Shown here: one piece after another, positions 26,407-35,593 of the stretch
Layout: each line of letters begins with the position of its first letter
Position numbering within the stretch: position 1 is the first letter of the stretch
Assembly: GCF_011305535.1 (NCBI RefSeq)
Contig: NZ_CP049906.1
Span: 62,001-126,000, forward strand
DNA length: 64,000 bases
Source of the DNA: Diaphorobacter sp. HDW4B
GTDB lineage: Bacteria; Pseudomonadota; Gammaproteobacteria; Burkholderiales; Burkholderiaceae_C
Direction of reading: 5' to 3'
Translations under genes and position numbers: made by a program
The notes under the pieces: model-generated
What the model was told of the DNA's origin: nothing
Databases searched by the model: none
The model's input: only the letters and a program-made list of their open reading frames with translations

Positions 26407-26979
26407 ATGAACACCATCACCACTTCCCGCGACCCTGTCGAATACGACGAACCCGGCATGGGCCGCGTGCAGGCATGGCCATTGCCATGCGACGAAGACA
26501 CGCTGTGGATGCTGAGCAAGGATGTCTTTCAGAAATACTGGAAGGACATCGTTTTCGGCATGCTTATTCCTGGCGCGGCCTGGGAAATCCGAGCCCCCAA
26601 CGAGCCCACCAAGGTGAGCGTGCTGGACGGTTATCTCACCGTGGATTTCGGTGCATGGCATTTCCATATCTGCATCGGACATTTCAGCGGCGCGGAGGAG
26701 CAGGATGCGTTCATGCGCCGCACAGGTCGCGCAGAACTGTACCGCGTTCTCGGGCGTGATGGTGCGCCCAAGTCCTGGGGGCTGCGCATGTTCAACAACG
26801 CGGGACAGCAGCAGATGACGGTGTTTCTGCCCAATCCGTTTCTCACGCCCGAGCAGCAGATGGCCGATGCGCCGGACTGGTCGCGCCTTGCCATGTGGGA
26901 TTGGCTGCGCGAAACCTATCTTGACCTGCCAGCGGACCCGAAGGATCGCAGCGGTCGCGGGTTTGCATGCGGCGATTGA
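26407..26979 (+). CDS. Conserved unknown protein in the B12 uptake cluster
   Basis: A 190-residue soluble protein with no domain I can name and no signal peptide. Features: an N-terminal DEPGMGRVQAWPLPCDEDTLW, then FGMLIPGAAWEIRAPNE, then FGAWHFHICIGHFSG, a His-rich motif (HFHICIGH) that could bind metal. Near the C-terminus it has GWGLRMFNN-like and TVFLPNPF segments. It lies between btuB and btuF and overlaps the btuF frame, so it is probably part of B12 (or cobalt) handling. I chose ATG 26407; the frame extends back into btuB. A metal- or corrinoid-binding role is inference. Confidence 0.75.
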   Translation: MNTITTSRDPVEYDEPGMGRVQAWPLPCDEDTLWMLSKDVFQKYWKDIVFGMLIPGAAWEIRAPNEPTKVSVLDGYLTVDFGAWHFHICIGHFSGAEEQDAFMRRTGRAELYRVLGRDGAPKSWGLRMFNNAGQQQMTVFLPNPFLTPEQQMADAPDWSRLAMWDWLRETYLDLPADPKDRSGRGFACGD

Positions 26980-27809
26980 TGACTCGCGTGCTGGCTGCTG
27001 CCAGCACATTCGTTGCGCTGCTTGCGTTTGCGGACGCGTCGCCACAGCCAGAGCGTCCGCAGCGCATCGTCTCGCTCAATCTCTGCACCGATCAGATCCT
27101 GCTTCAACTGGTGCCGCACGAGCGCATCGCCGCCCTCTCGTTTCTGAGCCAGGACACCCGCAGCTCGGCCCTGAGCCCACTCGCGCGCGGCATGCACACG
27201 GTGCGAGGAAACGCGGAAGAAGTGCTCGCACTCCAACCGGATCTGGTGCTGGTCGGCACCTACACCACCCGGCACACCAACGCCATGCTCCGGCGTTTCG
27301 GCATTCCTGTGGTGGCCATTCCGGGTGCCAACAGCTTTGAGGAAGTGCGCGCGGAAATGCGTGCCGTCGCCAAAGCCGTTGGCGAGCAAGCACGCGGGGA
27401 AGAACTGATCCGCCAGTTTGATGCAAGACTGGATCAGCTGCGTGCAAGTGCGTTGCCGAACGACGAGGTCATCATGCAATACCGCTCGGGGGGCTACACG
27501 GCAGGCAGCAATACGCTGTATGACTCCATCTACGAAGCAGCCGGTCTGATCAATGGTGCAAAGCGTGCCGGCGTCAAAGGCTACGGCGTGCTTCCGATGG
27601 AACGTCTGATCGAGCAGAGACCCGGCATCATCAACGCCAGCGACTACAAGCCGGACACTCCGACCCAAGGCAATCGCATGCTGACCCATCCCGCCATTGC
27701 CGCGTTGGGCGCCCAATCCATTGTTCTCGCGTCCCGAGATACCGTTTGCGGAGGCATCTGGAATCTCGACGCCGCAGCGCTTGTGCGCACGCAATCCCAA
27801 GCACCATGA
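26967..27809 (+). CDS. btuF: BtuF-like periplasmic cobalamin-binding protein
   Basis: A 280-residue class III periplasmic binding protein. After a signal peptide (about 1-25) the fold begins QRIVSLNLCTDQILLQLVP, standard for BtuF and siderophore binders. LALQPDLVLVGTYTTR and a long linking helix (SFEEVRAEMRAVAKAVGEQA) follow. It should carry B12 to BtuCD. The start is either ATG 26967, overlapping the upstream gene by 13 bp, or ATG 26979 overlapping its TGA by one base. Coupled translation is likely in both cases. Confidence 0.86.
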   Translation: MRRLMTRVLAAASTFVALLAFADASPQPERPQRIVSLNLCTDQILLQLVPHERIAALSFLSQDTRSSALSPLARGMHTVRGNAEEVLALQPDLVLVGTYTTRHTNAMLRRFGIPVVAIPGANSFEEVRAEMRAVAKAVGEQARGEELIRQFDARLDQLRASALPNDEVIMQYRSGGYTAGSNTLYDSIYEAAGLINGAKRAGVKGYGVLPMERLIEQRPGIINASDYKPDTPTQGNRMLTHPAIAALGAQSIVLASRDTVCGGIWNLDAAALVRTQSQAP

Positions 27810-28963
27810 TGCGATCTCCATCCACGCCTCAAGCCCAGAGCGGCAGCTTTACCTTGCCTGCCAACGAGACCCATGCCGTTCACACAACAGCCGGTCTTGC
27901 GCACCTGCATGGCAGTGTCCTCCAGCCCCACACCGCTGCGACCGTCATGCAGGACTTCGCGCCTGCAAGCCGACTCGTCTGGATCGTCTGCACTCTGATC
28001 GCACTTCTGATGCTGCTGACAGGACTGTCCCTGTTCGTCGGCTATGTGGACATCGGCCCGCTACGACTCGTGCAAGGCGCACTGGCCGGAGACCTCGTGC
28101 CGCAACGCATCTTGCTCGACATTCGTCTGCCAAGAACCATCCTGTGCGTAGCCGTTGGCGCGACGCTGGGTCTGACCGGGGCGGCCATGCAAGGTCTGTT
28201 GAGAAACCCGCTCGCGGAGCCGGGTCTGCTTGGCGTCTCAAGCGGGGCTGCATTGGGCGCGGTGCTCGCGCTCTATACCGGCTTTGCCAATGCCTTCTAT
28301 CTGGCGCTCCCGTTGTCCGGGTTTGCCGGCACCGCACTTGCCTGTGCTTTTGTCTTTGCGCTGGCGGGCAGCACCACCCACCGCACCACCTTGATTCTGG
28401 GCGGTGTTGCGGTCTCCTCGCTGTGCGGTGCCTTGATCTCGCTGATTCTGAACTGGTCATCCAATCCGCTGGCCATGAGCGAAATCGTGTTCTGGATGAT
28501 GGGCTCGCTGGCCGATCGCAGCCATCAGGACTTGCTGCTCGCCCTGCCCTTCATGGTGCTTGGCTGCGGTGTTCTGCTCAGTTGCGGCACGGCGCTGCGC
28601 GCGTTGGCTCTGGGCGAAGACACAGCGCATTCGATGGGCGTGAATCTGGGAAGACTGCGCATGAAGATTCTGCTTGGCGCAGCACTCGCCGTAGGTGCAT
28701 CGGTTTCCGTGTCCGGCAGCATCGGCTTCATCGGCTTGGTTGCGCCGCATCTGATGCGCCGATCCATGCAAGGCGACCCCGCACGCCTGCTCCCCGTATC
28801 CGCACTGGCAGGGGCTGTCCTGTTGCTGCTGGCCGATCTGGGCGTTCGGTTTCTCTACAACAGCGGTCAGGAGCTCAAGCTCGGCGTGCTCACATCACTG
28901 GTCGGAGCCCCGTTTTTTCTGGCCCTGATTCTGCGGCGCAAAGGGAATGAACATGGAGAATGA
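27806..28963 (+). CDS. btuC: BtuC-like ABC permease of the FecCD family
   Basis: A 385-residue inner-membrane permease with about ten TM segments after an unusually long polar N-terminus (about 55 residues). FecCD hallmarks seen: DIRLPRTILCVAVGATLGLTG, AAMQGLLRNPLAEPGLLGVSSGAALG, and GFIGLVAPHLMRR. It overlaps the btuF stop in an ATGATG context (start 27806 or 27809). It forms the B12 channel with BtuD. The extra N-terminus is not in E. coli BtuC and may reflect a start placed too early, but no better ATG with a ribosome binding site is evident. Confidence 0.9.
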   Translation: MMRSPSTPQAQSGSFTLPANETHAVHTTAGLAHLHGSVLQPHTAATVMQDFAPASRLVWIVCTLIALLMLLTGLSLFVGYVDIGPLRLVQGALAGDLVPQRILLDIRLPRTILCVAVGATLGLTGAAMQGLLRNPLAEPGLLGVSSGAALGAVLALYTGFANAFYLALPLSGFAGTALACAFVFALAGSTTHRTTLILGGVAVSSLCGALISLILNWSSNPLAMSEIVFWMMGSLADRSHQDLLLALPFMVLGCGVLLSCGTALRALALGEDTAHSMGVNLGRLRMKILLGAALAVGASVSVSGSIGFIGLVAPHLMRRSMQGDPARLLPVSALAGAVLLLLADLGVRFLYNSGQELKLGVLTSLVGAPFFLALILRRKGNEHGE

Positions 28964-29750
28964 AACAAAGCCAACAAAGCTGCCCGGCCAACTGGCCTGT
29001 CGGCAACTGTGCGTGCAACTTGAGCAACGCACGGTGTTGAACCATGTCGATTTTCAGCTGTCGCCCGGTGAACTGGTAGGCATCATCGGCAGCAACGGCG
29101 CGGGCAAATCCAGCTTGCTCAAGGCGTTGATGGGCCTGTACAAACCCGTTGCTGGCGACGTCACATTTGCCGGCGACCCAATCCTGACGCTTTCACCCAA
29201 GGCACGCGCTCAAAGCATCGCCTATGTCGCGCAAGGCAACCAACTGCATTGGAGCCAGCGCGTGGACAAAGTCGTGGCGCTTGGACTCATTCCACATGGC
29301 CGCACGCACGGGCCGGACGGTCAATCCATCGTCCATGAAGTCATGCGGCAGGCTGATATCGACCATCTGAAACATCGCAACGTGTTGACGCTGTCCGGCG
29401 GCGAACGTGCTCGCGTGCTGCTTGCTCGAGCCCTCGCGGTGCAAGCGCCGGTCCTGCTTGCGGACGAACCCCTTTCGGCACTCGATCCCGCGCACCAGTT
29501 GCGCATCATGCAGTTGCTCTCCACGCAAGCGCAAACAGGCACTGCGGTAGCCGTTGTGCTGCACGATCTGACCTTGGCCATGCGTTACTGCAGCCGCATC
29601 GTCATCCTCCACCAGGGATTCAAGCTGGCGGATGCCGCCCCTCTGAATGCCTGTACCAACGAGAACCTGATGAAGGCTTTCGGCATCCGCGTGGCGCGAA
29701 TCGAATACAACGAAGGTTCATTCGCACTTCCATGGGAATTGTCGGCCTGA
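28947..29750 (+). CDS. btuD: BtuD-like ABC transporter ATPase
   Basis: A 267-residue ABC ATPase of the iron/B12 family. Walker A GSNGAGKSS, the Q-loop YVAQGNQLHW, signature LSGGERARV, Walker B VLLADEPLSALD and the switch His in VVLHDLTLAMRY are complete. It overlaps the btuC stop by 17 bp; ATG 28953 is an alternative start. It powers B12 import. No cobalamin adenosyltransferase (btuR) or cob biosynthesis gene follows, so the locus is uptake only. Confidence 0.9.
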   Translation: MNMENETKPTKLPGQLACRQLCVQLEQRTVLNHVDFQLSPGELVGIIGSNGAGKSSLLKALMGLYKPVAGDVTFAGDPILTLSPKARAQSIAYVAQGNQLHWSQRVDKVVALGLIPHGRTHGPDGQSIVHEVMRQADIDHLKHRNVLTLSGGERARVLLARALAVQAPVLLADEPLSALDPAHQLRIMQLLSTQAQTGTAVAVVLHDLTLAMRYCSRIVILHQGFKLADAAPLNACTNENLMKAFGIRVARIEYNEGSFALPWELSA

Positions 29751-30114
29751 CGAACGGCCGAGAGACTGCAACCACGACTCCCACGTTGCTCAAATCGATC
29801 AACGAAAAGCTCCGGCAATTCCGGCAGCGGAAAAAATGCCGCTCCTTGTCATGGCCAACGCACCAGACGTCAAGCCCGTGAAACCTGCACTGCTGGACAA
29901 GCTGCTGCGAGCCTTTGGCACCCATCTTCTGGGGTCTGATCCACCCAGTCTCAATCGAGCTGATGTCTGAAGATGCTTCTGGCGCATGGATCGAAAGCTT
30001 GTTGGACAGACTCGTGAGCATGGTTGCTCGTTGAGTGGAAACTCTGCGGCAATCGATCAGGTGTCGGTTTGGAGTCGCCCTGCGACTGGCGCTCCCGGCT
30101 GCGGATTCAACCGG
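29751..30114. other. 364-bp stretch after the B12 genes
   Basis: The only candidate is a 44-codon frame at 29836-29970 (plus; MPLLVMANAPDVKPVKPALL, ending RADV). It has protein-like composition but no good ribosome binding site and no known family. No clear terminator is seen. Confidence 0.35.
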
Positions 30115-30504
30115 TCAATGCATTGGCGAACAAAGCTCGACCAATGTTCCATCGGGACAGCGAATATAGGAGACTACTTGGCCCCATGGCTTGGTAACAG
30201 GAGGGGCCAATTCGATTGCTCCGCAAGCAAGCGCATGCGTATGGGCTGCCTGCACTTCGTCTGTCACTAGTGCCACCTCCATACCGAGCGGAGCCGGGGA
30301 AGAAGAGGCGGAAACATGCCCTATCTTGAAGTTCATTGCGGCCAATTCGTCGGCTGCGAAGGCAAGCGTTGTTGCCCCCGTTTCCAATTCACCGTAGGTG
30401 CCAGACTCGTGCAAGAACCGTCTGGAAAATCCGAATGCAACCTCAAAGAAAGACAAGGATGCGGCGACGTCGGGAACATAAATAATGGTGTAACCAAACT
30501 TCAT
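30115..30504 (-). CDS. VOC (glyoxalase/bleomycin resistance) family protein
   Basis: A 129-residue single-copy vicinal oxygen chelate protein made of two beta-alpha-beta-beta-beta modules. It opens MKFGYTIIYVPDVAASLSFFE and ends GQVVSYIRCPDGTLVELCSP, whose Glu is the usual metal-ligand position. Such proteins act as glyoxalases, dioxygenases or binders of fosfomycin or bleomycin. Context gives no help: it stands alone between the B12 genes and a small membrane protein. Confidence 0.85.
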   Translation of the reverse strand: MKFGYTIIYVPDVAASLSFFEVAFGFSRRFLHESGTYGELETGATTLAFAADELAAMNFKIGHVSASSSPAPLGMEVALVTDEVQAAHTHALACGAIELAPPVTKPWGQVVSYIRCPDGTLVELCSPMH

Positions 30505-30711
30505 GACTGAGTGGGAAAAGGTGCTCGGGTGGGCCTGGAACCCTCATGGTATATGGGTTTCTATCCAGTATTTGGCGAATGCCTGGAGCCAAAGATCACC
30601 TGCAACAGCCCCCGAGGCTGATGGCCATCTTCGATGAAGTGACAAGTTACGGTCGTCCGGCGAATGCATGGTTCATCGCATTCCTGCATATCCGCTGAGC
30701 AGCCTCTCCCA

Positions 30712-30945
30712 TCAAGGCAGGCTCAAGTCCATGCCGAGCGTCTTGGCAAGGCCGAAGGTGAAGAGCAACACCACCACCAGCGCCAGCATGAAGGCGGCAA
30801 CCACCTTGCCAATCGTGCGCAGCAGCGCGCGCTTGTCCGCGCCCTTCTTGCCTTGGTCGTAATGCCACTTGATGGCGAAGAACATGCAGGTGCCGAAGAT
30901 GAGCGCCTTGAACGCAACGAAGACTACAGGGACCCAATCGATCAT
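30712..30945 (-). CDS. Small two-helix membrane protein
   Basis: A 77-residue protein with two predicted membrane helices (about 5-24 and 48-70) separated by a basic loop, KWHYDQGKKGADKRAL. ATG 30945 (MIDWVPVVF) was chosen because hydrophobicity starts there; the longer frame is not supported. I recognise no family. It may be a subunit or a stress-type small membrane protein. Confidence 0.6.
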   Translation of the reverse strand: MIDWVPVVFVAFKALIFGTCMFFAIKWHYDQGKKGADKRALLRTIGKVVAAFMLALVVVLLFTFGLAKTLGMDLSLP

Positions 30946-31104
30946 TTTGAGAATTTCCAGCCTATGGCTTGACACGGTCTGTTGTGAGAAACACAGCCTC
31001 CCGGACGAGAGAGGCGAAAACGTCAGCGGCTGCCATACAGGGATGGTGTTGCCACACGTTCTGGGACATACTAATTTAAAACAATTTCCATACATGAAGA
31101 CAAA

Positions 31105-32505
31105 ATGCCCCAATCAAAATCCATGCAAGATGAAGGTTCGCCCATCTGGTTGCCGCGATTGGTCATGCGGGGCGGGCCGCGTTTTTTGCAGATTGCGGAT
31201 GCCTTGCAGGCGGCGGTCGCAGACGGATCGCTGAAACCAGGTGACCGCCTGCCTCCGCAACGCTGGCTGGCAGCGCAGTTGGATGTGGACCTGACGACGA
31301 TCACACGCGCGTATGACGAAGCCAGACGCCGCCACTTGCTGGAGGGACGGGGCGCTCGTGGCACTTATGTGGCGGCGCCGAAAGTCGAATTGACCTCGAT
31401 CCTCGATCTGAGCATGAATACCCCACCGCCGCCGGAGGGCGTGGACTTCGACGACATGTTGAAGCAGGGTTTGTCTCAGGTATTGATGAGGGCAGACACT
31501 GAACTGCTGATGACTTACCACTTGGGCGGAGGGAGCGACTCTGACCGCAAGGCGGGAGCCAAATGGCTGGCACCGATGTTTGGACATCTGGATTCAGGGC
31601 AGGTGGTTGTCTGTCCGGGTGCGCAAGCGGCGATCGCGGCATTGATCCTTGCGCTGACGGAGCCTGGCGATGCGATCCTGACAGAACCGACAAGTTATCC
31701 CGGCTTGCGTGCCGCAGGGACTCAATTCGGTCGGCGCATCATTGCGGTGGAAGCGGACAAGCACGGGATGATGCCCGAAAGTCTTGAGCAAGCATGCCGT
31801 CAGCACCAACCTGGACTGGTCTATCTCAATCCGACATTGCAGAACCCGACCGCCGTCACCATGACAGAACGCCGGCGCAAGGAGCTCGCCAGCATCGCCA
31901 AGCGCTGCAAGGTACGCATCGTCGAGGACGATCCCTACTGGCTGCTTGCCGATGCACCGCCGCCGCCGATTGCCACGTTTGCTCCTGAACAGGTGTACTA
32001 CATCTCGACCCTGTCGAAATGCCTGACGCCCGGTTTGCGCGTCGCCTTTGTGCTCATACGTGACCCGCACGAACGCGAACGTTTTCTGGTCGCACTGAGG
32101 TCCTTTGCGCTGATGGTCGCTCCTCTGACGGCCGCACTGGCCACGCAGTGGATCCTCGATGGTTCGGCAGACGGATTGATGGAAGGCGTACGCAAGGAGG
32201 CGCGTCTACGCCACCGGATGGCCAAGGACGTTCTGGCGGGGCGGTACAGCGGAGCTGGCGACGGCCTGCATGTATGGCTCGAATTGCCGGGATATTGGAA
32301 CTCCATACAGCTTGCGCGTGCAGCCGACAGCGAGGGCATCGCCGTCACGCCGGCGGAGGCATTCGCCACCGACGGCGGATCCGTGAATGCCATTCGCATC
32401 TCCTTGGGCAGCACCAAGGACCGTGGACACTTGCAGGCGGGGCTTCAACGGCTGTCTCAACTGCTTGCACGGCGGCCCGAGTCGTTCAGCGCCGCAGTGG
32501 TTTGA
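31105..32505 (+). CDS. MocR-like GntR/aminotransferase regulator
   Basis: A 466-residue fusion. An N-terminal GntR winged helix (about 25-90, with GSLKPGDRLPPQRWLAAQL and TTITRAYDEAR) joins a fold-type I PLP aminotransferase domain. STLSKCLTPGLR holds the PLP-binding Lys, and VEDDPYW holds the Asp that contacts the pyridine nitrogen. MocR proteins are regulators such as PdxR, GabR and TauR. Its target is probably divergent or distant. The upstream gene on the other strand is the small membrane protein, 159 bp away, so that is a candidate. Confidence 0.9.
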   Translation: MPQSKSMQDEGSPIWLPRLVMRGGPRFLQIADALQAAVADGSLKPGDRLPPQRWLAAQLDVDLTTITRAYDEARRRHLLEGRGARGTYVAAPKVELTSILDLSMNTPPPPEGVDFDDMLKQGLSQVLMRADTELLMTYHLGGGSDSDRKAGAKWLAPMFGHLDSGQVVVCPGAQAAIAALILALTEPGDAILTEPTSYPGLRAAGTQFGRRIIAVEADKHGMMPESLEQACRQHQPGLVYLNPTLQNPTAVTMTERRRKELASIAKRCKVRIVEDDPYWLLADAPPPPIATFAPEQVYYISTLSKCLTPGLRVAFVLIRDPHERERFLVALRSFALMVAPLTAALATQWILDGSADGLMEGVRKEARLRHRMAKDVLAGRYSGAGDGLHVWLELPGYWNSIQLARAADSEGIAVTPAEAFATDGGSVNAIRISLGSTKDRGHLQAGLQRLSQLLARRPESFSAAVV

Positions 32506-32536
32506 GAGATCTGGAAAAACGGGGTTAGCTCGCTCG

Positions 32537-32559
32537 CAATTCAACAATTGCTGTATTAT
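32537..32559 (+). promoter_or_regulatory. arsR operator/promoter, probably leaderless
   Basis: CAATT-caac-AATTG (32537-32550) is an inverted repeat suited to an ArsR dimer. It is followed by TATTAT (32554-32559), a -10 hexamer seven bases before the arsR ATG. With no ribosome binding site in that gap, the transcript probably starts at or next to the ATG. Inference from spacing. Confidence 0.5.
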
Positions 32560-32565
32560 TGATAT

Positions 32566-32889
32566 ATGCAAGAAGCCAACGTCATCCGCTCCCTCTCCGC
32601 TCTGGCCCATGAGGCTCGTCTACGCGTCTTTCGGGCGTTGGTGGTGGCGGGGCCGGATGGTCTGATTCCCAGTGCATTGGCAGAGCAATTGGGGATCGCA
32701 CCCAACGCGTTGTCGTTTCACCTCAAGGAGCTCTCCCATGCGCAACTGATCAATCAGGAGCGGCAAGGACGCAACGTGGTCTACCGAGCCGAGTTCGCTG
32801 TCATGAATGACTTGCTGGCCTATCTCACGGAAAACTGCTGCCAAGGTGTGGCCTGCACTACCGTGTCTTCCACTTCCTGCGGCTGTTGA
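32566..32889 (+). CDS. arsR: Arsenic-responsive ArsR repressor
   Basis: A 107-residue ArsR/SmtB winged-helix repressor with the helix-turn-helix core APNALSFHLKEL at about 45-56. The metalloid site is not the classic helix-3 CVCDLC. Instead Cys91, Cys92 and Cys97 near the C-terminus match the arrangement of the Acidithiobacillus ferrooxidans ArsR. A further Cys105 and Cys107 close the protein. It should repress arsBCH and release on As(III) or Sb(III). It starts within seven bases of its -10 box. Confidence 0.92.
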   Translation: MQEANVIRSLSALAHEARLRVFRALVVAGPDGLIPSALAEQLGIAPNALSFHLKELSHAQLINQERQGRNVVYRAEFAVMNDLLAYLTENCCQGVACTTVSSTSCGC

Positions 32890-33028
32890 ACGAGGGGTTT
32901 CGACATGAAGCGGCTTCACCTTCCCGGTCGCTGAACGCACTCGGCGTCCGAATGGGCGCATCTCGCGGCTGCTTGGTGACAACTGGCAAGCCGACATCTC
33001 ACAGCCCCGCGTTGAGGACTCCATCGTC

Positions 33029-34318
33029 ATGTTGACGGCCATTCTGATTTTCATCTTCACTCTGACTCTGGTCATCTGGCAACCGCGTGGTCTCGGAATT
33101 GGCTGGAGTGCATCCATCGGCGCGATGGTGGCCCTGCTTCTGGGCGTCGTTCATCTGGCCGATATTCCGGTGGTATGGAACATTGTCTGGAATGCCACAG
33201 CGACGTTTGTCGCAGTCATCATCATCAGCTTGCTGCTGGATGAAGCAGGCTTTTTTGAATGGGCTGCGCTGCACTTTGCGCGCTGGGGCGGCGGCAGCGG
33301 AATCAAGCTGTTTGCGTTCATCGTGCTGCTGGGAGCTGCGGTGTCGGCAGTGTTTGCGAACGACGGCGCTGCATTGATTCTGACGCCCATCGTGATGGCG
33401 ATGCTGGTGGCTCTGGGCTTTTCTCCTGCGGCCACACTGGCCTTCGTCATGGCGGCCGGGTTCATCGCCGACACCGCCAGCTTGCCGCTGATTGTGTCGA
33501 ATCTGGTGAACATCGTTTCGGCTGACTTTTTCAAGATCGGCTTCAACGAATACGCATCGGTCATGGTGCCGGTCAACATCGCATCGGTGCTGGCCAGTCT
33601 GGGTGTGCTGCTGCTGTTTTTCAAACGCGATGTGCCGGATTCATACAACCTGAGCCAACTTAAGTCGCCCTCGGCCGCCATCAAGGACGTTGCGACGTTC
33701 CGCGCGGGGTGGGTGGTTCTGGCTTTGCTGTTGGTGGGTTTCTTTGCACTGGAGCCCATGGGAGTGCCGGTCAGTGTGGTCGCAGCCGCCGGCGCTGTGC
33801 TGCTCCTCGCGGTCGCGTCCCGTGGGACGGTCATCAGCACCAGAAAAGTGCTGCGGGGAGCCCCTTGGCAAATCGTGGTGTTCTCTTTGGGCATGTACCT
33901 GGTGGTCTATGGCCTTCGCAACGCGGGGCTGACCGGGTACATCGCCACGCTGCTGAATCGATTGGCGCAAGGCGGTGTCTGGGGCGCAGCCATCGGAACA
34001 GGCATCCTGTCTGCGCTGTTGTCCTCGGTGATGAACAACATGCCCACTGTGCTGATCGGAGCCCTGTCAATTGACGCCTCCAGTGCCACGGGGGTGGTCA
34101 AGGAAGCCATGGTCTACGCCAACGTCATTGGCTGCGATCTGGGGCCGAAGATCACGCCCATCGGCAGCTTGGCCACGCTGCTGTGGTTGCATGTGCTGGC
34201 CAAGAAAGGCACGACGATCCGCTGGGGCTACTACTTCCGAGTGGGTGCGGCGCTGACCATGCCGGTGCTGCTCGTCACCCTTGCTGCGCTGGCCTTGCGG
34301 CTCAGCATGGCTTTCTGA
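33029..34318 (+). CDS. arsB: Arsenite efflux pump ArsB
   Basis: A 429-residue inner-membrane protein of the ArsB/NhaD superfamily with about twelve TM segments. Family blocks seen: [34 protein letters not shown], and [16 protein letters not shown], with [21 protein letters not shown] near the end. It exports arsenite or antimonite as an H+ antiporter. It lies 139 bp after arsR; that gap holds no supported gene. No ArsA ATPase is present, so it works alone. Confidence 0.95.
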   Translation: MLTAILIFIFTLTLVIWQPRGLGIGWSASIGAMVALLLGVVHLADIPVVWNIVWNATATFVAVIIISLLLDEAGFFEWAALHFARWGGGSGIKLFAFIVLLGAAVSAVFANDGAALILTPIVMAMLVALGFSPAATLAFVMAAGFIADTASLPLIVSNLVNIVSADFFKIGFNEYASVMVPVNIASVLASLGVLLLFFKRDVPDSYNLSQLKSPSAAIKDVATFRAGWVVLALLLVGFFALEPMGVPVSVVAAAGAVLLLAVASRGTVISTRKVLRGAPWQIVVFSLGMYLVVYGLRNAGLTGYIATLLNRLAQGGVWGAAIGTGILSALLSSVMNNMPTVLIGALSIDASSATGVVKEAMVYANVIGCDLGPKITPIGSLATLLWLHVLAKKGTTIRWGYYFRVGAALTMPVLLVTLAALALRLSMAF

Positions 34319-34343
34319 AAATTTGCAACGGAATTGAAGCGCT

Positions 34344-34775
34344 ATGAGTGACATAACGATCTATCACAACCCCGCTTGCGGCACGTCCCGCAACGTCTTG
34401 GCCATGATCAGGAACAGCGGAGCATCGCCAACGGTCATCGAATATCTCAAGACGCCTCCCGACCGCGCCACGTTGGTTCAACTGATCCAGGCGATGGGAA
34501 TTTCCGTGCGAGATGTGCTGCGGCAAAAGGGAACCCCTTACGACGAGCTCGGGCTGGATGATCCCCAGTGGACCGATGCGCAGTTGATTGACTTCATGCT
34601 GCAGCATCCCAGCTTGATCAACCGCCCGATTGTGGTCACCCCCATCGCAACCCGCTTGTGTCGTCCTTCCGAGGCTGTGCTGGACATCCTGCCCAGCCCG
34701 CAGCAAGCAGCTTTCAACAAAGAAGATGGCGACGCCGTCGTGGATGAAAAAGGAAATCGAATTGGCAAGCTCTGA
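34344..34775 (+). CDS. arsC: Glutaredoxin-dependent arsenate reductase ArsC
   Basis: A 143-residue plasmid R773-type ArsC. Catalytic Cys12 lies in [11 protein letters not shown], and the substrate Arg region [16 protein letters not shown] is intact. It reduces arsenate to arsenite using glutathione and glutaredoxin, feeding ArsB. It is 25 bp after arsB and overlaps arsH by 32 bp. Confidence 0.95.
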   Translation: MSDITIYHNPACGTSRNVLAMIRNSGASPTVIEYLKTPPDRATLVQLIQAMGISVRDVLRQKGTPYDELGLDDPQWTDAQLIDFMLQHPSLINRPIVVTPIATRLCRPSEAVLDILPSPQQAAFNKEDGDAVVDEKGNRIGKL

Positions 34776-35478
34776 CCTCCCCCACCTGGATGAGCAGGCG
34801 TTTGAAAAGCCCGACTTGGAAGGCTTGCTGCCAGAAAAACGCGCGACCCACGCCCCGAGAATTTTGCTGCTGTACGGCTCCGTACGTGAGCGCTCATACA
34901 GCCGTTTGCTGACGGAAGAAGCGGCGCGGTTGCTTCGCAAGATGGGCGCCGAGACCCGCATCTTTGACCCACGAGATCTACCTTTGCCCGATGGTGCTCC
35001 GGAAGATCACCCCAAGGTCAAGGAATTGCGTGAACTGGCTCAGTGGGCCGAAGGCATGGTATGGACTTCGCCCGAACGCCACGGTGCCATGACCAGCATT
35101 CTGAAAGCGCAGATCGACTGGATTCCGTTGTCCGTAGGTGCTGTTCGTCCCACACAGGGCAAGACGCTGGCTGTCATGCAAGTCTCCGGCGGCTCGCAGT
35201 CGTTCAACGCCGTGAACCAAATGCGTGTGCTGGGCCGCTGGATGCGCATGATCACCATCCCCAACCAGTCATCGGTCGCCAAGGCCTTTGCGGAGTTTGA
35301 CGAAGCCGGTCGCATGAAGCCCTCCTCCTACTACGAGCGCGTGGTGGACGTGATGGAAGAACTGGTGAAGTTCACCTTGCTCACCCGCGACTGCTCCGAC
35401 TATCTGGTGAATCGCTACAGCGAACGCCGCGAAAGCGCTGAGGAATTGTCCAAGCGGGTCAATCAACGCAGCATCTGA
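34744..35478 (+). CDS. arsH: ArsH NADPH-dependent FMN reductase
   Basis: A 244-residue flavodoxin-fold protein with the ArsH features [17 protein letters not shown] (phosphate loop), [16 protein letters not shown] and [14 protein letters not shown]. ArsH oxidises trivalent organoarsenicals and can reduce quinones and azo dyes. The start is uncertain: ATG 34744 ([11 protein letters not shown]) overlaps arsC by 32 bp, while ATG 34726 adds six residues. The overlap suggests the group is translated from one mRNA. Confidence 0.93.
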   Translation: MKKEIELASSDLPHLDEQAFEKPDLEGLLPEKRATHAPRILLLYGSVRERSYSRLLTEEAARLLRKMGAETRIFDPRDLPLPDGAPEDHPKVKELRELAQWAEGMVWTSPERHGAMTSILKAQIDWIPLSVGAVRPTQGKTLAVMQVSGGSQSFNAVNQMRVLGRWMRMITIPNQSSVAKAFAEFDEAGRMKPSSYYERVVDVMEELVKFTLLTRDCSDYLVNRYSERRESAEELSKRVNQRSI

Positions 35479-35502
35479 TATCGCTCCGAAACGGCTGAAC
35501 TC

Positions 35503-35535
35503 AAAGCCATGACTTCCCAGTCATGGCTTATTGGT
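35503..35535 (+). terminator. Probable terminator of the ars operon
   Basis: AAGCCATGAC and GTCATGGCTT form a perfect 10-bp stem, 25 bp after arsH. The tail is only weakly T-rich (ATTGGTTTT). It could also serve the convergent epimerase gene. Confidence 0.6.
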
Positions 35536-35593
35536 TTTCCGCATCTCGCTACCGCTTGCATTGCAGCAATGTCATCTTCCTGTGTGCCTTTCG

